DNA from: Effrenium voratum
Taxonomy: Eukaryota > Sar > Dinophyceae > Suessiales > Symbiodiniaceae
Assembly: GCA_963377175.1 (NCBI GenBank)
Contig: CAUJNA010000455.1
Location: 161,572 to 225,571, forward strand
Direction: 5' to 3'
Length of the DNA: 64,000 nt
The position numbers were made by a program, and so were the translations under genes. The notes below the pieces were generated by a model that had not been told where the DNA came from, searched no databases, and worked only from the letters and a program-made list of their open reading frames with translations. Of the stretch, positions 10,800 to 20,695 are shown in pieces. Positions within the stretch are counted from its first letter, which is position 1, and the number at the start of each line of letters is the position of its first letter.

Positions 10800-12411
10800 A
10801 CAATGGCTTGCGCGCATGCGCCATTTGGCCTGCCAAATGGCGGGTCCAGAAAGCGTTGTCTGATCTGATTAGACCTTCATGTTCCAACACCGGTAAACAT
10901 GGCAAATTCTTGCAGTTGACCCTGCACATGGGCATGTGGCTTACGTGTGACCGTGGGTTTGACAACCCGCAAGCAGCCTTCAGCATGAGTGCACAACCCT
11001 TCTCAATCGCATCAGGGCATCAATGAGAAACTCCCTAAAATGGAGGGTTGTTGGACCCCATGAATGGGTGTAACTATTCACTTGCCTTTTTCCCCATGAC
11101 TGTTGCGCGGCAAGGTCCACGCTTCTAATTGGCGGCATGTCGCCAGCTTGGATGGACTCATGCACATCCTTTCCTTGCGGCTGCATCTCTCATGGCAGAC
11201 CGCCACCTATACATGAGGCGCTCCCACTCTCGTTTGCTGCCTGCATCTTCCGGTCGAGGGGTCGTTGGTTGTCCATCTGTGGGTTCCGTCTTGTACTGCT
11301 GGTACAAGCTTGAGGCCTTTGTGAACTGCAGCGCAGTCTGCCGTTTCTTCAAGATGTGGTCCCCCCTGCTCGGCCGACTGCATGGCTCAAGGTGGTCTCA
11401 GTATTGCGCCGAAACACTTCGGCGCACGCTTGGCATGCGAGCTAACGCCCAGCATGCATAGAGGCGAGCTCTCATGCCCAGCCACGTGTTTCACAGCTAC
11501 ACAACAAATTTGCACTTCAAGCAACCAATGTTTCTTGTTCGGGTCCCTTAGAAACAGTGGCCCCCCAAACAAGCCCAATGATGCATTGCATTTTGAGGAA
11601 TTATCAACTAGCAATCCCCTATACCAGCAACTTGAACCTACCCACGACCCATGACGAATCACAACGCAATGAAACTCCTCCAAGACGTTAAGCCCATGAC
11701 ACGTTTCATGCACCCAAACACAAGCCCTGAAAACTATGCTCAAGTTCCCACGCAAGCCCGGCCTACGGGGTCAAAACACTTTCCTACGATGTACGTTTGG
11801 GTTTTCCATGGCAAATCTATTCAAGGAGATGCTTTTTGCAAATGGTTGTTCGGCGGCATGATGACACACGTGTAAATACACATGCCAAAAATGAAAACAT
11901 CTCCAAGAATCGCTCTGTCAAATTGGACGCCTTTGTCCTATATTTGCCGAACAAATGTCAGAGTGCACGGTTTGGGGAAGTTATATAAAGCCCATGAGCA
12001 AAACTATACAACCAGCACACATGTTATAACTCCTTGTAGCTTTGCATGTAAATAGGGAGTTGTAATATAACCGTGGCTTTGCCAATCTTTTTGCGGCGAC
12101 GCTGCCCCCCCCCCTGTCGATCCCAGTGGCCGTGCCTGCGTTGGCAGTGGCCCCGCCGCGCAAACCGGCGCGCAGCGTTTGCCTTTCACAAACTTGTATG
12201 GGCGGCGCGCAGTTGCTTATATAAATGGGAGGGTTAGGTTGGGGAAAATGTGTTTTTAACATGTGTGGGCACGCATATAGCTATACATGTTGCGCTTACA
12301 CGTTGTTACGCGACCAAAAACAAAATATTTTCCCAGCATTCGTGGCAGTAGCTGCACGATATGATTTGTGAGTATTGTTGTGGATATTCATCCAAAAAAC
12401 ACGCCTCTCGG
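10800..12411. other. Gene-free stretch with one motif pair
   Basis: No convincing coding region. The only structured piece is a minus-strand GCTGGGC/GCTCGCC double pair at 11432-11482. The sequence becomes AT-richer past 11.9 kb. Confidence 0.5.
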
Positions 12412-12515
12412 CTTACTTAGCGAGCTTGCTAAGTATACCCGGCAAACATATAAGTATGGCGTGGTCAACTTACTAAGTAGGCCGCGGTCAACTTACTAAG
12501 TATGTCTTGGCGCAC
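12412..12515. repeat. Short repeats of GGTCAACTTACTAAGTA
   Basis: The 17-mer occurs twice in tandem (about 24 bp unit) and is flanked by related words (CTTACTTAGCGAGC, TTGCTAAGTA) with inverted character. It may be a recombination or promoter site upstream of the recombinase gene, but nothing proves this. Confidence 0.4.
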
Positions 12516-13094
12516 TTAGCTATGTCTTCCAAATATATTACTTAAGTTCGCCAAATTCCTTGTCCCACATATAGCTATCTTAACTTATATGTTAGCCATG
12601 TGTTTGTCCTATATGGTAGGTACTTGCCCTAAGACTGGCTACTTACTATCTTGTGCTGTCCATGATGGCTGAATTACACCAACTTATAACTCATGTTGGA
12701 GGAAATATAACTGCAGATAGCTTAGTCAGTAAATGCGTCATGTAAGCCATCTAGATAGCAACACCGCCGAACATCCAAGTAGGGGTCGGCCGCGGCGGGG
12801 GAAGCGGGCACAGACACCGCAAGCTGTCTTGCAAAAGGGGTCGGGTCTGTGGAGATTTAAGGAAGGAAAGGGAAGGATCAGGTAGGTAAGGAAGGCAAGA
12901 GGGGACCCTAGGGAAAATCGAGGGAAGGAGGGTCCCCCCCCGGTTTTCACAGGGGGACTATATAAGGTTTTGGCCCGTTTTGCCATACCGCTGAGTTGCA
13001 TCATCAACCGATTCTCGCGTGCCGGCCAGCAGCGGGGCTCGATGACGGGGTCAGAAGTCGAGGTTTGGGCCCATGAGTCCGTAGATGCCCAGCC

Positions 13095-13325
13095 ATGGAC
13101 ATTCTCTTGCTGCTTGCCGGCATCGGGTTGCTTCGGGTCGTCCAGATGGTCTGGAAGACGGGCGAGGCATGCATACGCTACTGCGACGACCAAAGCAGCG
13201 AGCCCGCAGTGAAGCACCGGATCACGGTCGAGGGCTCCATGGCAACCCCTCGCGGCTTCGCCAAGCGCCGACTTGGGGGGCGAGGGGAGACGCTCAAAGA
13301 AAAGCAAATGCCAAAGCCATCCTGA
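13095..13325 (+). CDS. Possible small membrane-anchored ORF, 76 aa
   Basis: ATG followed by a hydrophobic segment (MDILLLLAGIGLLRVV, residues 1-18) that could be a signal anchor, then a basic tail. It lies 0.6 kb upstream of the recombinase gene in the same direction and could be an accessory ORF or 5' exon of the same element. No homology recognised, and a GC-rich chance frame is possible. Confidence 0.3.
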   Translation: MDILLLLAGIGLLRVVQMVWKTGEACIRYCDDQSSEPAVKHRITVEGSMATPRGFAKRRLGGRGETLKEKQMPKPS

Positions 13326-13949
13326 AGGAGGAAGAGAAGTTCTCCCCGAACCTGGGACGGCTAATTCGGAGGCCGAGACGGATCAGGTAAAAGGAGGAGG
13401 AGCACAGCATGAACTTCGGGCACCTCCCCGACAGGCACGAGGTGACGAAGGCACCTTATTTCCTGACGGAGCTCGAGTTGACGAAGGTGCCTCCCAGGGC
13501 AGATCAAATGGAGAAGTTAGACCCCTGCACCCATTGATCCCTTCCCCTGAGCAACCTCCTCGTGGCGAAGGTTTGGGGGGGGGGGGCGAGCAGTAAGGAT
13601 AACTGGAGTTTGAGCCCACAAGGGAAGAAGGGCGCCGGGGCAGTCAAGGGATCCTCGGCGTACACCCCCTCCTGGCGGTCAGGAAGATGATGGAGGAAAG
13701 GACAGGCTTCACGGGACTGCCAGCCAGCGGGGGGCCCTCGAAAGGCGTTTGGGTGAGGCCAGCTCTCAGCTGGATTGCAGGCAAGCTGAGCCCGAAGAAG
13801 TCATCGGAGGAGCCGGGCAACAAGAACCATGAGTTCCCGCCTTTGAATACCAAAGGAGTGCTAGGAAGGACTGCCCGGTTAGGAAGAGTGGCCTCAAGAC
13901 CGACAGAGAAGCGGCACTGAAGGCCATCAGAGACCCTTGGAAAAGGAAG

Positions 13950-15173
13950 ATGGCCATCAGAGAGCTGGAGAAGGACTTCTGCGCCAACTCTTCTAGAAAG
14001 GCAAAGGCAGCAAGGAGGAACACCGTCCGGCGCATAGCAGAATCAGCGGGCTTCGCGGTCGCACCTCTGGATGCTAACAAGGTGAAGTGTTTAGCGGCAA
14101 GCCTGAAGTCAGCCGGCTACAAGTCTGCCCACATTTACCTCGCAGAAGCCAAGCTCATGCATGTCGAGGCGGGGAAGGCGTGGAGTGATTTGCTAGCTGG
14201 GGTCATGAGGCAGTGCCTTATGGCGGTGTCGAGAGGCGTGGGCCAGAGAGGACAGGCGCCCGAGGTGCCAAGGGACACCATCCAAGGGGCACAACTCCCC
14301 AAGAGGTGGCAAGCACAGCGGCGCCTGACGGACCCGATCGAGATCTTCATTTTGGGAATGACCTGGATGTTGAGGGAAGTGGAGATCGCCGCACTCAAGA
14401 AGGGCGACTTGCTGGTCAATGACACGGCAAAGAGGGTCACGCTGGTGCTGCACGAGAGCAAGAAGGATCAAGAGGCCAGAGGAATTAGGCGGGTCCTGCA
14501 GTGTCTTTGCCAGGGGGATTGTGGCTGGGACTGCCCTTACAGGAACGCCAAGAAACTGGTGCACTCCGGCCAGGAGGTCATGGAACTTGATGACGCCCTT
14601 TGCAAAGTAGGCAGCGGCGACGTAGCAACAAAGGCGCAGGTAGTTGCTTCTTGGGCCAAGGTGTTTGGCATGAGGGTTGGTGGCCATTCTGCGCGACGCA
14701 CGGGAGCGCTGACCTACATCAGACAGGGTTGGGCGATCCCACAAGTCGCGTACCTGGGCCGCTGGAAATCAAACGTTATCTACAGCTACGCTGAAGAAGC
14801 CTTGGAAACCATGCCGGTCAATGATAAGTGCGGCCCGGTTCGACATGGTAGCGAAGGCCCGGGTTGGGACGCAGTAAGGAATCAGTTAGCCCTCGAGGTA
14901 GAGGCCCTGAAGCTGGACACGGACGCCATGCGAGACAAGCTTGACGCCGAGGTAAGGACATGGAAGGAGAAGGTCGAAGCCGGCAACGGTGAGCTGCCAT
15001 CCTTGGTGAAGAACGTGCATGGCTCCGTGATCCACATCAACGCCAGCATGGTGGCTTGTTCCCCTCCGGCCACGTGGAGGACCAGATGTGGCTGGTATTA
15101 CGGCTATGCATCTTTCATCTTCATGCAGGGGAGCAAGCACCAGGTGTCATGCTTGAAGTGTAAGAGCGGGTAA
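13950..15173 (+). CDS. Tyrosine recombinase (Crypton/DIRS-type integrase family)
   Basis: 407 aa from ATG; the frame is open back to 13833, so the N terminus may be longer or spliced. Residues 1-110 form an Arg/Lys-rich core-binding-like helical domain. The catalytic set is visible: Arg142 (LREVEIAAL), Lys171/172 (HESKKDQ), His246-x-x-Arg249 (GGHSARRTG), Trp272 (LGRWKS) and Tyr278 (nucleophile candidate; Tyr280 is the alternative). A Cys cluster at 185-195 (CLCQGDCGWDC) interrupts the fold. The C terminus holds a coiled coil (310-345) and a C-x-W plus CLKC motif that may be a zinc site. Such enzymes cut and rejoin DNA through a 3'-phosphotyrosine. All catalytic residues are present, so it may be active. 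Confidence 0.85.
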   Translation: MAIRELEKDFCANSSRKAKAARRNTVRRIAESAGFAVAPLDANKVKCLAASLKSAGYKSAHIYLAEAKLMHVEAGKAWSDLLAGVMRQCLMAVSRGVGQRGQAPEVPRDTIQGAQLPKRWQAQRRLTDPIEIFILGMTWMLREVEIAALKKGDLLVNDTAKRVTLVLHESKKDQEARGIRRVLQCLCQGDCGWDCPYRNAKKLVHSGQEVMELDDALCKVGSGDVATKAQVVASWAKVFGMRVGGHSARRTGALTYIRQGWAIPQVAYLGRWKSNVIYSYAEEALETMPVNDKCGPVRHGSEGPGWDAVRNQLALEVEALKLDTDAMRDKLDAEVRTWKEKVEAGNGELPSLVKNVHGSVIHINASMVACSPPATWRTRCGWYYGYASFIFMQGSKHQVSCLKCKSG

Positions 15174-15179
15174 GCCGCG

Positions 15180-17060
15180 CCAGAGCAAGGAGGTGGAGAA
15201 GGGCGGCAAAGTTGTTTCTTGAGGCCCCTCCCCCCACACTTCGAAAGACTGAAGGTGTGTGGGGGAGGGAGCCTGACCAATGCACAGGATCCACCAACAC
15301 CGCAAAAGGTGCGTGTTCTTGGGAGGGAGGGTGGGTCTGTGCCATGTCCCGATCATCTCCCATGTTTCGAAGAGGATGCCCCACGGCGGGTTTGGGCCAA
15401 AATGTCATGGGAACAGGCAAAAAATGCATGCGCACGATGAGGACGAGGACACGAAGACTTGGTAAGTTTCCCTGAAGTGAGCCAGAAGTTTATAGAGAGT
15501 TGTGGGCGTTCCACACGATTCCATTACTCGTTTACCTCCCAAAGGACCTTGAACCAGTTGTCTGGCTCATGTACGATGAGGTTGCTTCAGCTCGCTCCTT
15601 TGGGAGGCTTCCCGCAACATGGAACCACAGGATGCCTGGCAGTGCTCACAACCCTGCAACCCCATATTGCAAGTAACTCATTTTCATGTCTGGGTGTTTC
15701 TTTTTGAGGGTACCCCTTTTTGCGGTGTTAGAGGGCAGAAGGAACACCGAAGCCATTTGGGTGGTCTTTGCAAAGACGCGCCCATTTTCCGAAGAAAGCG
15801 TCGCACCGTTTGCCCCATGGGCTCAGGTGGCTAGCCGGACCTTGAGCAACCTCGGAGCCAGTGCCCAAAGTCGGGAGGGTCGTTTGGGGGGGGGGGTCGG
15901 ATACACCCTGTGTTAAGGCAAATGGCCACGACTCGCCTAAGGGGTCCCTGCTTTTTCAAAGCCTACAAAGAGTTCTAATCATGCAGTACCCAGACTTTTC
16001 GCAATCGCGCGCTCAGCAAAACATCGTCCTGTTCCCTCAGCTGATGGATCAGACGCTGCATCATTCTGTTCCACATGCATCGTTTGTCCCACATGCATCG
16101 TTGTTTTTCTTTTCTTTTTTTTTCTCGCACTCATCGTTCTGTTCAATAGCACCGTGCTTTCCCATTTTTTCGAAGTTCGGTGTCCCCTCGGCGGTCCGTT
16201 TTTCCCGCTGTTTTTGTTAGCACCCTGTTGGGGACACGTGGAATCTGGGAACAGAATGGGGTAATCGGGCTCCACCTGCCGAACTCCCCGTTCTGTTTGT
16301 GCTATCGTTCTGTTTGCAGAGATCGTTCTCTTCGGTTTGGACAAGGTTCAACCATAGACGCTCGTTCGGGGGGGATCTCCCAGTTCGGTCACGTGGCTAT
16401 GAAAGCCTGTTGGGCGGTGTGGGCACGGGTTGTGGGCTTGTAGATGTTTGCGAAGGCCCTTTTGCCCTCTTGGCAAAAACATGGTAATTGCGTATCAATG
16501 TAAGGGGAATAAGTTAGAACAGCTAGTCGGAATGGGTAAGGTGACCTTAGAAAACTTTCTTTTTGGGCGGTGTTGGATAGGGATGACTGTGGGAAATGTG
16601 TGTGTGTGTGTATGTCAAAGCCAGGCAGCACCTTCTTAAGGGCGGTGTTTTTGAATGCCGAACTTGCGTTGACTGATTCCCAGAGCATCCAAATTCAAAT
16701 CCCCTTCAGATGAAGTAGCACGCCCATTTTGGGGAACCTGTGTGGATTCCAATTGGGGAATCACTGGGCCGGCGCCCCACCCACTGACGATGCAAGTCCA
16801 GGTTGGCGTTCCGGGTATTCCCGAAATCACGTGGGCGGAAGAATGTTTTCTGGTGTTACTCCCTCAGCGAAATCTGGCACTCCGATTCAGCATGGGAATT
16901 CATCCTGTGTTCCATGTCTGATAGGGATAAATTAGTTCAACCTGGTTTTCGTTTGCCGGTGTCGTGTGCCCTCTAGACTCAGACCGTTTGTTGTCCCGAC
17001 TTGGTGTGAGCTGTAAATCTGGCGTGCGGTTGAGCTCAATAATATTTACCTGTAGTTTAA
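15180..17060. other. Non-coding stretch downstream of the recombinase
   Basis: No supported gene. Small G tract near 15890 and a short GT run near 16598. No terminal repeat matching the region upstream of the recombinase was found by eye. Confidence 0.5.
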
Positions 17061-17066
17061 TGCTCC

Positions 17067-17780
17067 TCATAAGTCCAACAAAGCTCTGGGCAGAAGAAAG
17101 CAACAGTCATACCGAAAGCATGACCCAAGACCCGCAGAGGGTTTTTCTGTTAAGGATGGCAGGCAGAAAGCTGCGACCAGTGGGGTCACACCATACAGGC
17201 GAACTTCACGTGGCATAGTCCAGTATCTCGACAGCGGCGTTTGCGTGCTGACGGCTTCCGAAAGTGAAGCTTCACGCTCATGGCGTCCGCCTCCTCTGCT
17301 CTCGCTTTTAGTTTTTGCAGATTCGTCGGATACAGCGAGCGAGGTTTCAGTGCAACGTGTTGAGGCTTCAGGGTGCCATGCGCCTGTGGTGTTCGATGCG
17401 GGAGAGTGCACTTTAGAGCATGTCTTGCCCATGTCTTTCTCTTTAAACTTTCTTTCAGAGAGCCGCATCCTCGCCAGCGGCAGCGTGTAGCAGTCGACGG
17501 CAGCCAGACCGATGCTGCCCAAGTAGTGGCAGCGGCTCTGGCCGAAGCCAAAGTGGGCGCAGTCCTCGATGCGCTCTTCTGTGCCCATACAGCGGACGTG
17601 GTCTAGCCACATGGGGTTGGCCGCGTAGCTGGTGTTGCTTGGGGTCCAGTAGCCGAGTGTTTCTGTGGTGAACTCAATGCTATTGAAGCCCAGCTGCCTG
17701 CAGGCGACCACGGCATTGGCTTGACACCACTCATCCGCACAGATGTGAGCATCCGCGGCTCGGACAGCGACGCCTCACGC
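17067..17780 (-). pseudogene. SRCR-domain exon (scavenger receptor cysteine-rich)
   Basis: On the minus strand, from about 17760, the frame reads HICADEWCQANAVVACRQLG, then PMWLDHVRCMGTEERIEDC, HFGFGQSRC and AAVDC. This is the group-B-like SRCR pattern with the expected cysteine spacing, ending near 17490. SRCR domains are extracellular protein-interaction modules common in algal and protist surface proteins. The upstream half of the domain is in a different frame (near 17775) and no full gene can be assembled around it, so it is probably a gene fragment or one exon of a decayed gene. The 3' part (to 17067) is open but low in recognisable features. Confidence 0.6.
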
Positions 17781-17789
17781 TGGTGGGAG

Positions 17790-18111
17790 ACAGTGATGGG
17801 CTGCTTCACCTGGCGGAAGTAGCCACCGCCTGAGTACTTTGCAAGACCAAACGTATCGCCAACGCTGAAGGTGTCTGGGATGCCCAGGCGCGCCAACCCG
17901 GATCTAACCCGCTTCACATCGTTCGCGTCAAGAGTGAACAAAGCCTTGCTGAGGACACCCTTGAAGCGCCCAGCATACTCGTGTCCAGCACGACTTTGAA
18001 GCGATCTATCCAATGCCAGGCATCAAGCTTTACCCACAGGAGGGCGCCAGTCAGCGTGCACGCAGAGCTGTCCGCCCTCCGAGATCGACACGTTAGGCCA
18101 CTGTTTGCCAA
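17790..18111 (-). pseudogene. Decayed coding remnant 5' of the SRCR piece
   Basis: Two frames alternate. One reads ALLWVKLDAWHWIDRFKVV; the next reads YAGRFKGVLSKALFTLDAND and continues into GIPDTFSVGDTFGLAKYSGGG. The KLDxxHWxxRF pattern reminds me of DDE-type transposase-like proteins expanded in dinoflagellates, where an Asp and His lie in a beta strand before a helix. The assignment is weak. A frame change near 17970 joins the two parts. Confidence 0.3.
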
Positions 18112-18239
18112 CTACACTATCCAGGAGTGTTTGTGTATTGATGCGAGTAGCGAGCATGCAGTCAAGCATGACCGCGGTGGCAGTGGCCAAACGTGGATGT
18201 GTCGAGCGAATGATGGGAGCAGGTGATGGATCGATTGTA

Positions 18240-20658
18240 GTTACAATGTTAACTTCAAACTACTTTTGTGCCGCTTGGCGCTAGCCTAGATCCCTTCCGC
18301 CACACACCTGCTTCCCAGAGATCTCCATTATTTGCTTCCGCATCCATTAGGTCCTCGTAAGGTCTTCGGTGACCTTAGTATCGCCCGTGTGAATCCCCAC
18401 ACCTGGACACTCAAGTCAAGGTCAATCAAGTTTTTCTCGTGAGTTATTTGTTTTTTCGAGCAGACGTTCCCTCCTTGCCATTGGTCGGCACGACATATCG
18501 AAAAGCATCTAGTTTTTGCAACGAGCTTCCAGCGGGATGGTGTGAAGAAGAGGGCGCTTGAGCATGTTTCCATTGCTTGAGGTTCCTTCTTAGCTGTCCT
18601 TGCGAAAATATGCGATTCGGGGGCGCCTCAAGCAAATGCGAGCTATGTCACGCCTTGTGTACTTGGACAACCTCCAAAAGGTTGCTGTCATCTTACTTTC
18701 CCTTGACAACCGCTTCAAAAAGGGACGCCTTGACAACACACCAGAGGGACGCAGAGCTCCAGATCTCACATAAGGTCCTTGAGCGTCGGAAATCCAAGGC
18801 GCGCTGCTACAACCGGGCGAAAAACTCGGTAGTCGTATCCTTTGCCGGCAAATCGACCTTTTGACCTTTTGGCTTTTCCTGTTTGGTCCACTTCTAGGAA
18901 AGGTCCCACAATGTTAACCTTTTTTTTGTTGTCAGGTCCTTTGGGCAAGTGAGGTACCGTTTCAGGTTGACAAGCCCGCGTTTGCTTGTCCTGCTGATTG
19001 TGGTAGGCAAGTTTGTGGAGAAAGCAGAGCTTTGTGATTCCTTGGCTGTTGTTATTCTTGCGATGCGTTAGCTCGTTGTGACGTTCTGCATGGCTGGTTG
19101 TCAAATGCTTGGACTATGTTTCAGATCTCGCCCTTTATACACTTGCTCGATGCCTGGGCACAGGCCGAACGTGAACCATCTTCCTAGGTAACAAACCAAA
19201 ACCACCCCCAAAGCGTCCAACTTGGTGGACACATGCCTATCCAGGAGGACGATATCAGCATTTTGGGTTGGCAGGCTAGCCCTTTTGTGGCCAAGGGGCC
19301 GACTGGGCAACGGATGGATTGGCCAGTTGCTGTCACCTTATTGCTGCGCGCCATGAGCCTTAAACACCATCCCCTACGAGAGCCGCTCCGATTGATGCGT
19401 TCCCATGTGGCTGTGCTGTTCTTTTCCTTGGTAGGTTCGCTTCGTAAGGCGGGCAGGAGACTTTCCTTTTTGCCGCTAGCCCCGCTGAAGGGCATGCTAG
19501 GCGCGGTAATGTTGACCCAGGATTACTAAACCCGTCCCATTATTTGGGGGGTGTTTCTGAATCCCCACTAAAAGGGGACACCCCCCAATCAACAATCCAC
19601 CAGGGGTTATTAATCGCCATGAATCAGCCACGGGTTCTGCTTAATCCGAGGTTAACATTATGCCTTTGTGCATGTTGCTTGGGCCAGGTGCAGCTCACAG
19701 AAGCTCCCAAGAGCTTCGTCAAGAAGGAGGCCGACGGCTTGTGTGCTTCATTTTGTGCAGAGAGCCACAGGCTGCAAAGTGAAGAGTTTGACAGATGGGA
19801 GGCAGTTTGCGCTTTGGAGTTGTTGGTGTTGTGTCAGGACATTACCCATCGTGAAAAAGACTTTCGAGTATGGCACACCTAGTCAAGATGGGGCGGTTAC
19901 ATGGTGGCTAGCCGTCAAGCAAGAGGGGCCAATACCCCGAAAGTAAGACCCAACTGGTATGAACCCCACTTTGCCAACTGGTATTGCCCGAACATAACCC
20001 CAAGTTTGGGGTTGATGGCACTGTGAAGCACCTTGCTCATGCGATCAATGTGGGTGTTTCAAGGAGAAGTATGATACTGCAAACATGGTTTATGTATTCT
20101 ACCGACTAAGTCGCACACATATGTTTCTATTTCCTAGTCATCGGATGCGCCGGTGACGTCCTGGGTCCGACGCTCAGGACGAGGACGAGGAAGACGAGGA
20201 TGTGAATGCCTGGGACTTGGACTCTTTGGGCGGACTCTAGTGGGATTCTCTGACAAGCGGAGGGTTGGGCAGAATTATTGAATACCCACTGGCCACCTGA
20301 CTTAGAAGGTGTGACAATTGCAAACGGGGCTTGGCCCAACTCTACAATCCATCCAATCAATGCAAGCTTTTTGCCTTCTGCTAAAGTGTGGTTGTGTTCA
20401 CACAAGACATCGAATGGAAGTTGAACATGTTTGATGTTTTTTTTGAGTTTGGCAAGCAATGGGAAGTTGATACTAGTCCATGAGAGAAGGAGAGCTTTGC
20501 AATGGATGTGTCAGCCTAGCTTGCAGGTAGAGGCCAAGCGCTCCTTTCTTTGTGCGTTCATGTTGGCATGTTCGCGTCCGGCGCAAATTAAGGCGAGCTC
20601 ACTCAACAGGGGAGTTGTTTTTTTTTTTTTTTAGGTTTGGACCCCGTGATTGGCTGTA

Positions 20659-20695
<37 letters not shown>

